A stretch of 59,803 nt of DNA, from positions 6,353,447 through 6,413,249 of the forward strand of contig NZ_JAHTIK010000001.1 of the NCBI RefSeq assembly GCF_025655475.1, in the 5' to 3' direction. The notes under the pieces were generated by a model. That model searched no databases, was not told the DNA's origin, and worked only from the letters and a program-made list of their open reading frames with translations. Made by a program: the position numbers and the translations under genes. This DNA comes from Kitasatospora sp. DSM 101779. Lineage in GTDB: Bacteria; Actinomycetota; Actinomycetes; Streptomycetales; Streptomycetaceae. Below, piece after piece: positions 1 through 8,338 of this stretch; positions within the stretch are counted from its first letter, which is position 1, and each line of letters starts with the position of its first letter.

Positions 1-48
1 GTAGCAGCAGCCGCCGGCCCCCTGCCGCCTCCGCCCCGACCGGGTGGC

Positions 49-91
49 CGGCGGCCGGGGCCGGCGTCGTCGCCCGGCCCCTCGGCCGCCG
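49..91 (-). terminator. Putative terminator after the NUDIX gene
   Basis: Inverted repeat with arms CGGCGGCCG (49-57) and CGGCCGCCG (83-91) and further GC pairing inside. It sits just beyond the stop codon of the minus-strand NUDIX gene. There is no T run, which is common for Streptomyces terminators. Confidence 0.45.
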
Positions 92-101
92 TCTCGGACC
101 G

Positions 102-671
102 TCAGCCGCGGGCGGCGCGGGACTCCACGGCCAGTGCCACGAGTTCACCCCACCAGGCGTCGCGGCCGCGGATCAGCAGGCGCTGGGCCTCCTCGGCGGG
201 CATCGCCCTTACCTCGACGACCTGTTCGCCGTCGTCCGGGTTGGTCGGCAGCGAGTCCACCACCACCTCGGCCCAGCCCCACAGCCAGGCCTTCTCCGGG
301 TGGGGCTGCCAGGGCCGGTAGGGCTCCGGGGCGTCGGTGACGGCGTGGTGGGCGCCGATCCAGACCGGCGGGGAGAGCAGCCGCGCCCCCGCCTCCTCGC
401 GCAACTCCCGCACCAGGCACGACTCCACCGACTCGGCCGCCTCGCGGGTGCCGCCCGGCAGGAACCAGTGCCCGCGGGCGTCCCTGCAGAGCACCACCCC
501 GCCTTCGGTGAAGCCCACCACATGGATGTTGGTGATCAGTTCGTCCGGGGGGAGCTCGGTGGAGAACTGCGCGTCGATACCGCCCCACGCCCACCGCTGC
601 GGGGCGTGCAGGTGCGGGAACCGGGCCGCCAGGGCCGCGAGTTCCCCTGCTCTGTCCGTGGTGTCCGTCAT
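102..671 (-). CDS. NUDIX hydrolase domain protein
   Basis: A 189-residue cytosolic protein expected to hydrolyse a nucleoside diphosphate linked to another moiety; the substrate cannot be told. The NUDIX box is complete at residues 74-96, with G74, E80, R88-E89, E92-E93 and G95 in the canonical spacing, so the metal-binding glutamates are present. The ATG start has no ribosome binding site, but a -10 hexamer TAGTAT (positions 678-683, read on the minus strand) ends 6 nt before it, which suggests a leaderless transcript. It is transcribed alone, away from the cyclophilin gene. The family is certain, the substrate is not. Confidence 0.9.
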   Translation of the reverse strand: MTDTTDRAGELAALAARFPHLHAPQRWAWGGIDAQFSTELPPDELITNIHVVGFTEGGVVLCRDARGHWFLPGGTREAAESVESCLVRELREEAGARLLSPPVWIGAHHAVTDAPEPYRPWQPHPEKAWLWGWAEVVVDSLPTNPDDGEQVVEVRAMPAEEAQRLLIRGRDAWWGELVALAVESRAARG

Positions 672-769
672 TGATCGATACTAGTCCGCCGACCGCCCCG
701 CCGATGCCCGTTCGGTGACGCGTCGACCGGAAGGGACGGCCGCGGCGGCCGCGGCGCCGGGCATGCGAA

Positions 770-815
770 GGCCCGCCGGACGCCCGCGCCGGGTGGCGGG
801 GGCGAACGGCGGGCC
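770..815 (-). terminator. Putative terminator after the cyclophilin gene
   Basis: Arms GGCCCGCCG (770-778) and CGGCGGGCC (807-815) enclose a further GC-rich inner pairing. The element lies about 20 nt beyond the cyclophilin stop codon on the minus strand. No T run follows. Confidence 0.5.
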
Positions 816-835
816 GGAGCGGGGCCCGGTGGGCC

Positions 836-1330
836 TTACTCGACGATGCCGGACTTGGCGATGGTGATCTTGGCCGAGGTGCGGCCGCTGTCCGAGCCCT
901 TGGACTCGATGAGCTTGACGATGTCCAGGCCCTCGACGACCTCGCCGAAGACGACGTGCTTGCCGTCCAGCCAGCTGGTGACGACGGTGGTGATGAAGAA
1001 CTGCGAGCCGTTGGTGTTGCGGCCGGCGTTCGCCATCGAGAGCAGGCCCGGGCGGTCGTGCTTCAGCTTGAAGTTCTCGTCCGCGAACTTCTCGCCGTAG
1101 ATGCTCTTGCCACCGGTGCCGTTGTGGTTGGTGAAGTCACCGCCCTGCAGCATGAAGTTCGGGATGACGCGGTGGAAGCCGGAGCCCTCGTAGCCGAAGC
1201 CGTTCTGGCCGGTGGCGAGCTCGCGGAAGTTCTGAGCGGTCTTGGGGACGACATCGTCGTACAGCTTGAAGACGATGCGACCGGCCGGCTCATCGTTGAT
1301 CGTGATGTCGAAGAAAACGTTCGAAGCCAT
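836..1330 (-). CDS. Peptidyl-prolyl cis-trans isomerase, cyclophilin type
   Basis: A 164-residue single-domain cyclophilin that catalyses isomerisation of prolyl peptide bonds; with no signal peptide it should be cytosolic. The active-site set is present: R54 in the FHRVI motif, F59, M60 and Q62, the NTNGSQFF segment ending at F112, W120, and H125 in the GKHVVFG motif. Length matches the family. The ATG at 1328-1330 was chosen because the protein then begins exactly at the cyclophilin fold; no strong ribosome binding site precedes it. Streptomycetes usually carry such housekeeping isomerases. Confidence 0.96.
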   Translation of the reverse strand: MASNVFFDITINDEPAGRIVFKLYDDVVPKTAQNFRELATGQNGFGYEGSGFHRVIPNFMLQGGDFTNHNGTGGKSIYGEKFADENFKLKHDRPGLLSMANAGRNTNGSQFFITTVVTSWLDGKHVVFGEVVEGLDIVKLIESKGSDSGRTSAKITIAKSGIVE

Positions 1331-1431
1331 GGGGGAATCATGGCACGGACCGGGGCCGGAGGCCGACAGCACCCGGTGGCGGAGCCCGCATCCGCCGGTC
1401 GGCGCCCCGTTCCGGCCCGTGCCCGGGCGTG

Positions 1432-2829
1432 TCACCAGGCGGCCTCCCGGTAGTCCTTGAGGAAGACGCCCGACATCGGCGTGCCGGCCTCGCCGCGGAC
1501 GATCGGGTCGTAGATCCGGGCCGCGCCGTCGACGATGTCCAGCGGGGTGCGGAATCCCGCGGCCGCCTTGCGGGCCTTGACCGGGGCGGGCGTCTCGTCG
1601 GTGATCCAGCCGGTGTCGACGGCGCACAGGTGGACACCCTGCTTGGCGAGCTCCGCCGCACTGGTGCGGGTCAGCATGTTGAGCGCGGCCTTGGCCATGT
1701 TGGTGTGCGGATGGTCGGGCGTCTTGTTGCGGACGGCGAAGCGCCCCTCCACCGCGGTGACGTTGACGATGTAGCGGTTGCGGTGCGGCGAGGCGAGCAG
1801 CAGCGGCAGCAGCCGGTCGCAGAGCAGCGCCGGGGCCACCGCGTTGACCAGCTGGACCTCCAGTAGCTCCGCAGGGTCGAGCGAACCGAGCTTCGCGGAC
1901 CAGGAGTTGTGCTCCGCGGTGTCCGGCAGCAGCCCGGCCTCGTCGGCCCGCTGCGCCGGGACGGACGCGAGCGGGCCCGGGCGGGAGGGGCCGCCGGCGG
2001 ACTCCAGCTCGGCGGTGGGCCAGGCCGGGGCGAGCGCCGGCATCGGCCGGAAGCCCGGGGCGTGCAGCACACGGGCCCCCTCCGGGAGTGCGGCCTGCTC
2101 GCCGGCGCTGAGCAGTGCGTACGCCTCCGGCGGCCGCCGTATGGTCTGCGCGGCGTTGTTGACCAGGATGTCGAGCGGCCGGCCCTCGGCGTGGAGCCGC
2201 TCGCAGAGGCCGAGGACCTGGCGCGGGTCGCGCAGGTCGATGCCGACCACCCGGAGCCGGTCCCACCAGTCGGCGCTGTCGGCGGCGGCGCGGAACCGGC
2301 GCAGGGTGTCGCCGGGGAACCGGCTGGTCACGGTGAGGTCGGCGCCGTCGCGCAGCATCATCAGTGCCAGCTGGAAGCCGATCTTCACCCGGCCGCCGGT
2401 GAGCAGGACGCGGCGCCCGCGCAGGTCGGTGCTCAGGGCGCGGCGGGCGGTGTTGTCGGCGGCGCAGGCAGGGCAGAGCCGGTGGTAGAACGCATCCATT
2501 TGTCGATACGACGACTTGCACACGTAGCAGTGGTGGGAGCGGGCCAGGTCGCCGATCGGCCCGGTGCGCTCCGGCAGGGCCAGCGGGGCGTCCTCGCGGC
2601 GGTCGGGGGCACCGGTGGCGGTGCGGGCGACCAAGGCGCTGTCGGCGAGCCGGGCGGCGTCCAGGGCGTGCTGGCGGCGCCGGCGGCGGCCCTCACGGAT
2701 CATCTCGCTGGCGGCCTTCTCGGCCCGCACCCGGACGGGATGGTCCGCGGGGAGCCGGCGCAGCCGTGCCACGGTGTGCTCCCAGGCGGCGAGATCATCC
2801 TCGGAAAGCTCGGCGGTCAGCGTGGGCAC
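1432..2829 (-). CDS. SDR-family oxidoreductase with N-terminal zinc ribbon
   Basis: A 465-residue protein. A helical N-terminal part is followed by a four-cysteine zinc-ribbon-like motif (C101, C104, C119, C122) and then a Rossmann fold of the short-chain dehydrogenase class, with TGGRVKIG at 144-151 and NNAA at 224-227. The usual catalytic YxxxK is not seen: the conserved lysine lies in TNMAK, so threonine occupies the tyrosine position. As I recall, related SDR proteins in other organisms share the HTNMAKAALN stretch, so this may be family-wide rather than a local mutation. The GTG at 2827-2829 is chosen because GGAGG lies about 5 nt upstream. Substrate unknown; it may be a non-classical reductase or a binding protein. 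Confidence 0.85.
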   Translation of the reverse strand: MPTLTAELSEDDLAAWEHTVARLRRLPADHPVRVRAEKAASEMIREGRRRRRQHALDAARLADSALVARTATGAPDRREDAPLALPERTGPIGDLARSHHCYVCKSSYRQMDAFYHRLCPACAADNTARRALSTDLRGRRVLLTGGRVKIGFQLALMMLRDGADLTVTSRFPGDTLRRFRAAADSADWWDRLRVVGIDLRDPRQVLGLCERLHAEGRPLDILVNNAAQTIRRPPEAYALLSAGEQAALPEGARVLHAPGFRPMPALAPAWPTAELESAGGPSRPGPLASVPAQRADEAGLLPDTAEHNSWSAKLGSLDPAELLEVQLVNAVAPALLCDRLLPLLLASPHRNRYIVNVTAVEGRFAVRNKTPDHPHTNMAKAALNMLTRTSAAELAKQGVHLCAVDTGWITDETPAPVKARKAAAGFRTPLDIVDGAARIYDPIVRGEAGTPMSGVFLKDYREAAW

Positions 2830-3022
2830 GGCCCCTCCGTTCGGGCTCGGTCGGGCGGCCCGGCGGTGGTCGCGGGGCTCGCTGGAACACCGCCCGGGCC
2901 GCCGGCGCTCCGGCCGCCCCGGCGGTGCTCGGAGCCTAGCGAGCACCTCTGTCAGCCCGGAGTCGATTAACCGACGGCGACGGGCCGCGCACGGCGGTTC
3001 GGGCCCTGCGTCCTTCGCCCCG

Positions 3023-3901
3023 TCACCAGGTGGGCGCGGGGACCGTCATGATGCCGAGGGTGCCGCCGGGCGGGAAGAGCCCGGCCCGGACGACGGTGAG
3101 GAACAGCGGGCCGAGCAGGCCGAGCAGCCGCTCGGTGCGCTCGGCGCCGAGGGCCTCCCAGGGGGCGGCGGCGAGTTCGTCGGTGAGCCGTTCCACCTCG
3201 TTGCGGCCGGCCCGGCCGGTGTCGGTGGCGCGGCCCTCGGCGTCCACCCAGCCACGGGCGGCCAGCCGTTCGGCTGCGGCCGCCCACTCCTCGCCCGTCC
3301 AGCCGCGGCCGGCGAAGTCCGGCACGGCGACCGCCCCGGTGGCGGCGAGCGAGACCAGCGACTCGCACGGGTCCAGGCCGACCGCCTGCAGCGCGGTGAG
3401 GTGGCCGTCGCCGCGGTGCTCGCGGAGCACCGTGGCGGCCTGCCAGATCGCCAGGTGCGGCTCCTCGGGCCAGGGGAGCGCGGCGTTCGCGGCGGCCAGT
3501 GGGCGGCCCGCGGTGACGGCCGACTCGGCGGCGGCGCGGGCGAGTTCGGCGGCCTCGTCGAGGTCGGGCAGGCCGGCGCCCGCGAGCAGGCCGCGGTAGA
3601 AGGCGTCCACCCCGCGCAGCCGGGCCGACAGCACCTTCTCCGGTGCGGCCACCGACCAGGCGGCAGGCAGGTGCTCGGCCACCACGGCGGGGCTGAAGCT
3701 GTAGCAGACCGCGGTGGCGAGTTCGGCGCTCGCGGCACCGAACGGGGCGGTGCGCCAGGCGAAGTAGCTGGGCCAGCGGGTGGCGGTGTCGTACCCGAGG
3801 GCCTCGGCCTCGGCGAACGCCTCGGGGGCGTAGTAGAGGACGGCGTGCAGCGGTTCGAGGTGGTGCCAGGCACGGCGCGGCAGGGCGCGGTCGAGGGGCA
3901 T
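3023..3901 (-). CDS. SCO6745-family (SalK-like) helix-turn-helix protein
   Basis: About 292 residues from the ATG at 3899-3901, which has GGGAG 10 nt upstream. An in-frame ATG further upstream (3953-3955) has no ribosome binding site. The N-terminus (WHHLEPLHAVLYYAPEA) and the CYSFSPAVV segment are typical of the actinobacterial SCO6745/SalK-like family, and the middle and C-terminal parts look like a winged-helix fold. Function is not established in this family and I do not infer one. A 10-bp palindrome TGATGCATCA at 3955-3964 lies upstream and could be a regulatory site. It stands downstream of the chitinase gene but a strong terminator separates them. Confidence 0.8.
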   Translation of the reverse strand: MPLDRALPRRAWHHLEPLHAVLYYAPEAFAEAEALGYDTATRWPSYFAWRTAPFGAASAELATAVCYSFSPAVVAEHLPAAWSVAAPEKVLSARLRGVDAFYRGLLAGAGLPDLDEAAELARAAAESAVTAGRPLAAANAALPWPEEPHLAIWQAATVLREHRGDGHLTALQAVGLDPCESLVSLAATGAVAVPDFAGRGWTGEEWAAAAERLAARGWVDAEGRATDTGRAGRNEVERLTDELAAAPWEALGAERTERLLGLLGPLFLTVVRAGLFPPGGTLGIMTVPAPTW

Positions 3902-4004
3902 GCGCGAGGGTCTCCCTGGGTCGTGGTGCGGCCGGTGATCGAAAACGCGGTCCATGATGCATCAGGAACATGAGGGTGCGTCAGATGTTCGACCGCGTGG
4001 AAAC

Positions 4005-4050
4005 CCCGGCGGCCCCGGCGGGCCGTGGAGGCTCCGCCGGGGCCGCCGGG
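4005..4050 (-). terminator. Strong terminator downstream of the chitinase gene
   Basis: A perfect 17-bp stem: arm 4005-4021 is the exact reverse complement of arm 4034-4050, with a 12-nt loop. On the minus strand the stem is followed by a short TTT. It separates the chitinase gene from the SCO6745-type gene. Confidence 0.8.
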
Positions 4051-4076
4051 CCCGGGAGGGGGTGGGGTGGTGCGGC

Positions 4077-5600
4077 TCAGCCGCGGTACTGCGCGAAGAT
4101 CTTGGAGAACTCGTAGGGGCTCTGGCTGATGTTGGTGCACTTGTAGAGCGCGCCGGTGCAGGCGTTGGCGTCGCGGCCCATCTCCCAGAAGGACAGCACG
4201 CCGAGGTGGTGCTGCTGGGCGAAGGCCACCAACTGCCGCGCGTCGTCCTGGTTGTAGATGCCGTGGTCGTCGTTCTCGCCGAGCATCGGGGTGACGCCGG
4301 TCATCGCCCACAGCTGGGCGTCGGACTTCCCGGGGTACAGGCCGGCGAGTTGGTCGCGGGTGGACTGGGCGGCCTGCACGGCATCGGTGCCGTAGTCGGT
4401 GGCGGGCCGGTTGTAGTCCATCGCCATGACGTTCACCAGGTCGACGGCCACTCCCGCGTCGCGGGCCGCGCGGACCACGGAGAGGCCCTCGGCGGTCAGG
4501 CCCTCGGGCAGCACCGGCAGGGTGAAGGAGACCTTCAGGCCGGGGTGCGCCTGCTGCAGCTTGGCGAGGGCGGCGCCGCGGCGGGCGTTGGCGGCGGTGT
4601 CGGGCACGGCCGCGCCCTCGATGTCGAAGTCGACGTACGTCAGGCCGTAGGCCTTGACCACGGCGTCGTACTCGGCGAACAGCGAGTCCACGGTCGAGCA
4701 GGCTTGGGCGAGCTCGGTGCCGGAGGCGCCGCCGAAGGAGACCTTGACGTCGCCGCCGGCCGCGCGGACCGCGTCGATCTGGTCCTTGCCCCAGCCGGTG
4801 CGCGGGTCGTAGGCGTTGAACCAGCTGGCCTTGCAGCCGACCGAGGTCACGAAGGCGAGGGTGAAGGACTTCAGGTTGCCGGCGCTCGCCATCGCGGTGA
4901 GCGACGGGGTCGGCCAGGCGCCCATGTCGACGTACGGCGCGACCGGGACGGCCACGGCGGGGCCGGTCGGGGTCGAGGTCGGCGTCGAGGTCGGGGTGGA
5001 TGTCGGCGTGGCGGTGGGCGTGGGGGTGGGCGTCGGCGTGGTGGTGCCGGTCGGGGTCGGGGTCGGGGTGCCGCCGGGGCCGGAGAGGACGATGTCGTCG
5101 GCGAGGTAGGCCCCCAGGCCGTACCAGCCGTGCAGGTAGACGGTGACGCTGGTGGTGGCGGGGCCGGTCTTGAAGCTGGTGCTCAGCTGCTGCCAGCTGC
5201 TGCCGCCGGGCGTCCAGGTGGCCGGGTCGGTGACGCCGTTGCCGGTGGCGCCGAGGTACACGTACTGGCCCTGCACCCAGGCGGAGAGGCTGTAGGTGGT
5301 GTTGGGCTGGACGGAGACCGTCTGGGAGCACTGGGCGGTGTCGCTGTTGGAGGCGGCCCCGCGCAGCGCGTAGGTGCCGCTGTGGGCACCGGTGCTGACC
5401 ACCGAGCCGGTGCCGGCGGAGCAGGTCCAGGGGCTCGCCGAGCCGCTCTCCAGGCCGGGGTTGGCGAGCAGGTTGGCGGCGGCCGCGTCGGCGCCGGAGG
5501 CGAGGACGGAGAGACCGCCCGCGGCGAGGGCGGCCGCGCAGACGGCGGCGGCGATGCGGCCCTTGCGGCGGGCGGCACGGCGGTGGAGCGCGCGTGGCAT
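4077..5600 (-). CDS. Secreted GH18 chitinase with N-terminal carbohydrate-binding domain
   Basis: A 507-residue exported protein. Residues 1-40 are a signal peptide (basic start, hydrophobic core, cleavage probably near DAAAA). A jelly-roll carbohydrate-binding domain of CBM4/9-like type spans about 43-174, then a Pro/Thr linker (178-213), then a GH18 barrel. The barrel has the SFGG motif at 288-291 and the catalytic D324-F-D326-I-E328, where E328 is the expected acid/base; the first Asp of the full DxxDxDxE motif is Thr. The ATG has AAAGG 8 nt upstream. A dre-like operator upstream fits DasR control by amino-sugar supply. The likely role is extracellular chitin degradation; whether endo- or exo-acting cannot be seen. 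Confidence 0.94.
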   Translation of the reverse strand: MPRALHRRAARRKGRIAAAVCAAALAAGGLSVLASGADAAAANLLANPGLESGSASPWTCSAGTGSVVSTGAHSGTYALRGAASNSDTAQCSQTVSVQPNTTYSLSAWVQGQYVYLGATGNGVTDPATWTPGGSSWQQLSTSFKTGPATTSVTVYLHGWYGLGAYLADDIVLSGPGGTPTPTPTGTTTPTPTPTPTATPTSTPTSTPTSTPTGPAVAVPVAPYVDMGAWPTPSLTAMASAGNLKSFTLAFVTSVGCKASWFNAYDPRTGWGKDQIDAVRAAGGDVKVSFGGASGTELAQACSTVDSLFAEYDAVVKAYGLTYVDFDIEGAAVPDTAANARRGAALAKLQQAHPGLKVSFTLPVLPEGLTAEGLSVVRAARDAGVAVDLVNVMAMDYNRPATDYGTDAVQAAQSTRDQLAGLYPGKSDAQLWAMTGVTPMLGENDDHGIYNQDDARQLVAFAQQHHLGVLSFWEMGRDANACTGALYKCTNISQSPYEFSKIFAQYRG

Positions 5601-5696
5601 GGGGAGTGCCTTTCGGGACGTGGCCCGCCGCCCGCGCGGATCGTGGGGGAGCGCGGGGCGGGGGCCGGGGGTCGAGGGGCGGCGCCGCTCACAAAA

Positions 5697-5708
5697 TGGA
5701 CTAGACCA
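5697..5708 (-). promoter_or_regulatory. DasR-responsive element (dre) before the chitinase gene
   Basis: On the minus strand it reads TGGTCTAGTCCA, an 11 of 12 match to the chitinase-promoter box TGGTCTAGACCA bound by the GntR-type regulator DasR in Streptomyces. It lies about 97 nt upstream of the chitinase start codon. The regulator itself is not in this window. Confidence 0.8.
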
Positions 5709-5807
5709 TCTGGGTGCGTCAACCCTCCCGGCGGCCCCGGGGCAAGGCTTACGGTGCACTTAAGGTCCGCCGAAGCCACTGCGGCTGACGGTCCGTCGGG
5801 TGCCGGC

Positions 5808-5838
5808 TTGACCTTGAGTGCACTTCAACCGGCAGGCT
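5808..5838 (+). promoter_or_regulatory. MerR-type promoter of the aldo/keto reductase gene
   Basis: A -35 TTGACC (5808-5813) and a weak -10 CAGGCT (5833-5838) are separated by 19 nt. This long spacer is typical of MerR-activated promoters. The spacer holds the near-palindrome TTGAGTGCACTTCAA (5814-5828), one base short of perfect symmetry. A related half, GTGCACTTA, sits upstream at 5754-5762. No MerR gene is adjacent. Confidence 0.5.
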
Positions 5839-5886
5839 TGCTCCCGCGACCGGATCACCACCGAACCACCACCGCAGGAGGAACAG

Positions 5887-6843
5887 ATGCGTACCACCGT
5901 GCTCGGCACCGGCGGCCCCGAGGTCGGCGTGGTCGGCCTGGGCTGCATGGGCATGACCTGGGCGTACGACCCCAGCGGCCGGGACGACGAGACCTCCGTC
6001 GAGGTCGTCCGCGGCGCGCTGGACCTCGGCGTCACCCTGATCGACACCGCCGACATCTACGGCCCGTACGACAACGAGGAACTGGTCGGCCGGGCGCTGG
6101 CCGGCCCGTACCGGGAGCGCGCCGTGCTGGCCACCAAGGTCGGGCTGGTGCCCGGTACCGGCGGGGCGCGGGTCGGCAACGACGGACGCCCCGAGCACGT
6201 GCGGAAGTCCATCGACGACAGCCTGCGCCGGCTCGGCACCGACCACGTCGACCTCTACCAGCTGCACCGGGTCGACCCGCAGGTGCCGATCGAGGAGACC
6301 TGGGGCGCCCTCGCCGAGGCCGTCGCCGCCGGCAAGGCGCGGCGGATCGGCCTGTCCGAGGTGACGGTCGAGCAGATCCGGCGGGCGCAGGCCGTCCACC
6401 CGGTGGCCTCCGTGCAGTCCGAACTCTCGCTCTGGACCCGCGACGCCCTCGCCGAGGTGCTGCCCTACACCGAGGCCAACGGCATCGCCTTCCTGCCGTT
6501 CTCGCCGCTCGGCCGAGGCTTCCTGGCCGGCCGGTTCTCCTCCGCGGGCGACCTGCCGGCCGACGACTGGCGGGCCACCCTGCCGCGCTTCCAGGCGGAG
6601 GCCCTGGAGGCCAACCTGGCGCTGGTCACGAAGGTCCGCGAGATCGCCGGGCGGATCGGCGCCACGGCCGCCCAGGTGGCGCTCGCCTGGGTGCTCGCCC
6701 AGGGCCGGCTGGTGATCCCGATCCCCGGCACCAAGACGCCGAAGTACCTGGCGGACAACGCGGCTTCGGCCGACGTCCGGCTCTCCTCCGACGACCTCGC
6801 CGAACTGGACGCACTGCCCGCCCCGGTCGGCGACCGCTACTGA
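5887..6843 (+). CDS. Aldo/keto reductase
   Basis: A 318-residue NADPH-dependent (beta/alpha)8 oxidoreductase expected to reduce aldehydes or ketones. The catalytic tetrad is visible: D53, Y58, K84 and H127. The C-terminal IPGTK motif and nearby residues should bind the cofactor phosphate. The ATG at 5887 has a strong GGAGG 6 nt upstream; an upstream in-frame GTG at 5818 is rejected because it lies in the promoter dyad and adds non-family residues. The gene is monocistronic, with a MerR-type promoter that suggests induction by reactive aldehydes or similar stress (inference). Confidence 0.93.
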   Translation: MRTTVLGTGGPEVGVVGLGCMGMTWAYDPSGRDDETSVEVVRGALDLGVTLIDTADIYGPYDNEELVGRALAGPYRERAVLATKVGLVPGTGGARVGNDGRPEHVRKSIDDSLRRLGTDHVDLYQLHRVDPQVPIEETWGALAEAVAAGKARRIGLSEVTVEQIRRAQAVHPVASVQSELSLWTRDALAEVLPYTEANGIAFLPFSPLGRGFLAGRFSSAGDLPADDWRATLPRFQAEALEANLALVTKVREIAGRIGATAAQVALAWVLAQGRLVIPIPGTKTPKYLADNAASADVRLSSDDLAELDALPAPVGDRY

Positions 6844-6865
6844 GAACCCGGCCCGAGGCACCTCA

Positions 6866-6890
6866 GGGGCGCTGGGGGCCCCGGCGCCCC
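6866..6890. terminator. Bidirectional terminator between convergent genes
   Basis: Arms GGGGCGC (6866-6872) and GCGCCCC (6884-6890), with a loop that can itself pair (GGGG with CCCC). It lies between the stop codons of the aldo/keto reductase and the convergent GNAT gene. Confidence 0.6.
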
Positions 6891-6904
6891 CTGTGGTGTG
6901 CCCT

Positions 6905-7504
6905 TCAGGTCGTGCTGTCCATCACCCAGATCAGCTTGCGGCCGGTCTCGGAGGGGGCGGTGACCAGCGCCGCGTCCACCCGGTCCAGCCGGAAGCCGAG
7001 CTTGCGCGGCACGGCCGCGCTGGCGGTGTTCGCCTCGTCGCAGTGGATCTCCACCCGCTCGACGCCCGGCAGCGCCAGCGCGGCCTCGGCGAGCGCCCGC
7101 GCGCCCGCCGTGGCCAGGCCGCGGCCGACGTGCTGCTCGGAGACCCAGTAGCCGATCTCCAGCGCGCCCGGCCCGATCCGACCGTGCAGGCCGAACGCGC
7201 CGATCACCTCGCCCGGTTCGGCGTCCGGCGCGAGCACGTACATGAAGTCGGTGCCGGCGTCCCAGACCTCCTCGCCGGCCCGGGACATCTCGATGCTGTG
7301 CTCCATGCTCGGCGCGGTCTTCGCCCACGGCATCCACGGGCGCAGGTGGTCCAGATTCGCGCGGACGGCCTCGTTGAGCGCGGCCGCGTCCGCCACCCGG
7401 CGGCGCCGGAGCGTGGCGCCGACCGGGAGCGGCAGCAGCTCCGGCGGGCGGGCGTCGGACACCGGACGCGGGCCGGTGTCAGGAACGTCGGCAGTGTGGT
7501 TCAT
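6905..7504 (-). CDS. GNAT N-acetyltransferase, RimJ/RimL type
   Basis: A 199-residue cytosolic acetyltransferase. The acetyl-CoA pyrophosphate loop is the HVGRGLATAGA segment (GRGLAT), followed by the family's EIHCDEANTAS strand-helix and the KLGF motif. The acceptor, whether a protein N-terminus or a small molecule, cannot be told. The ATG start has no ribosome binding site; a good -10 GATAAT (7512-7517 on the minus strand) ends 7 nt before it, so the transcript is probably leaderless. An extra 30 or so residues precede the domain. Confidence 0.88.
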   Translation of the reverse strand: MNHTADVPDTGPRPVSDARPPELLPLPVGATLRRRRVADAAALNEAVRANLDHLRPWMPWAKTAPSMEHSIEMSRAGEEVWDAGTDFMYVLAPDAEPGEVIGAFGLHGRIGPGALEIGYWVSEQHVGRGLATAGARALAEAALALPGVERVEIHCDEANTASAAVPRKLGFRLDRVDAALVTAPSETGRKLIWVMDSTT

Positions 7505-7604
7505 GACAGGGATTATCGGTGCAGGCCAGCAACGCCTTCAACGCCTTTCCCGGCGCGCCGGGTCCGGGTGGGCGCCGGTTCCCGGCCGACGCCCGCCACG
7601 GGCG

Positions 7605-8282
7605 TCACATCCGCACCATGACCTCCTCCAGCCCCTTGCGTCGCAGGTCCGGCACCCGCGCACCGTCCGCCGGATAGCCGACCGGGATCACGTACGCCGC
7701 CCGTTCCTCGGCCGGCCGCTCGCACACCTCGTTCAGGAAGCGCATCGGGCTCGGCGTGTGCGTCAGCGTCGCCAGCCCGGCCTGGTGCAGCGCCGCCAGG
7801 AGCAGCCCGACGGCGATCCCCACCGACTCCTTGGTGTAGTACGGCCGCGGCGTGTCCGGGCCCTTGTGCACCTCGAAGACCACGATCACCGCCGGCGCGT
7901 CCTCCAGGAACGGCTTGCACCAGTCGGTGCCCAGCGGGGCCAGCGCCGCCAGCCACTCCGGCGAGGCCCGGCGGGCGTAGAACTCCCGTTCCTCCGCCTC
8001 CGCGGCCTCCCGCAGCCGCCGCTTGCGCGCCGGATCGGTGACCACCACGAAGCGCCACGGCTGCACGTGCGCACCGCTCGGCGCCGTCGACGCGGTGCGC
8101 ACCGCCCACTCCACCACCCCGTCCGGCAGCGGCCGGGCGGCGAAGTCCCGGACGGTGCGCCGCTGCGCCATCACGTCGTGGAACGACCTGCAGCGGGCCT
8201 CGGCCTGGTGGGCCGGCACCGCCATCGGGACCAGCGGAACGGTCGGGTGGACCGCCTCCGGTGCTGATGCATCGTCAACCAT
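7605..8282 (-). CDS. Nitroreductase-family flavoprotein
   Basis: A 225-residue FMN-dependent reductase of the nitroreductase superfamily. The phosphate-binding RRTVRDF segment is at 41-47, the TAPSGAHVQPWRF motif at 66-78, and the Gly-rich VGIAVGLLLAALHQAGL helix around 154-170. The APSGAHVQPW form recalls BluB and iodotyrosine deiodinase-like members more than classical nitroreductases, so the reaction is left open. The ATG at 8280-8282 is favoured; M20 is an alternative. It is followed downstream by the GNAT gene on the same strand, and a small hairpin (7589-7605) overlaps its stop codon. Confidence 0.85.
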   Translation of the reverse strand: MVDDASAPEAVHPTVPLVPMAVPAHQAEARCRSFHDVMAQRRTVRDFAARPLPDGVVEWAVRTASTAPSGAHVQPWRFVVVTDPARKRRLREAAEAEEREFYARRASPEWLAALAPLGTDWCKPFLEDAPAVIVVFEVHKGPDTPRPYYTKESVGIAVGLLLAALHQAGLATLTHTPSPMRFLNEVCERPAEERAAYVIPVGYPADGARVPDLRRKGLEEVMVRM

Positions 8283-8338
8283 GCCCGCCAGCACAGCACA
8301 CGGCGGGCCGGTGGTCCAGACCTCCCGTGCGGCCGCTG

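Noticed and set aside
3955..3964. Palindrome TGATGCATCA upstream of the SCO6745-type gene
   Set aside because: Symmetric and AT-richer than its surroundings, but only 10 bp and not repeated; too weak to list as an operator.
5818..5886. Upstream GTG start for the aldo/keto reductase
   Set aside because: It lies inside the promoter dyad, adds residues foreign to the family, and the ATG at 5887 has a strong ribosome site.
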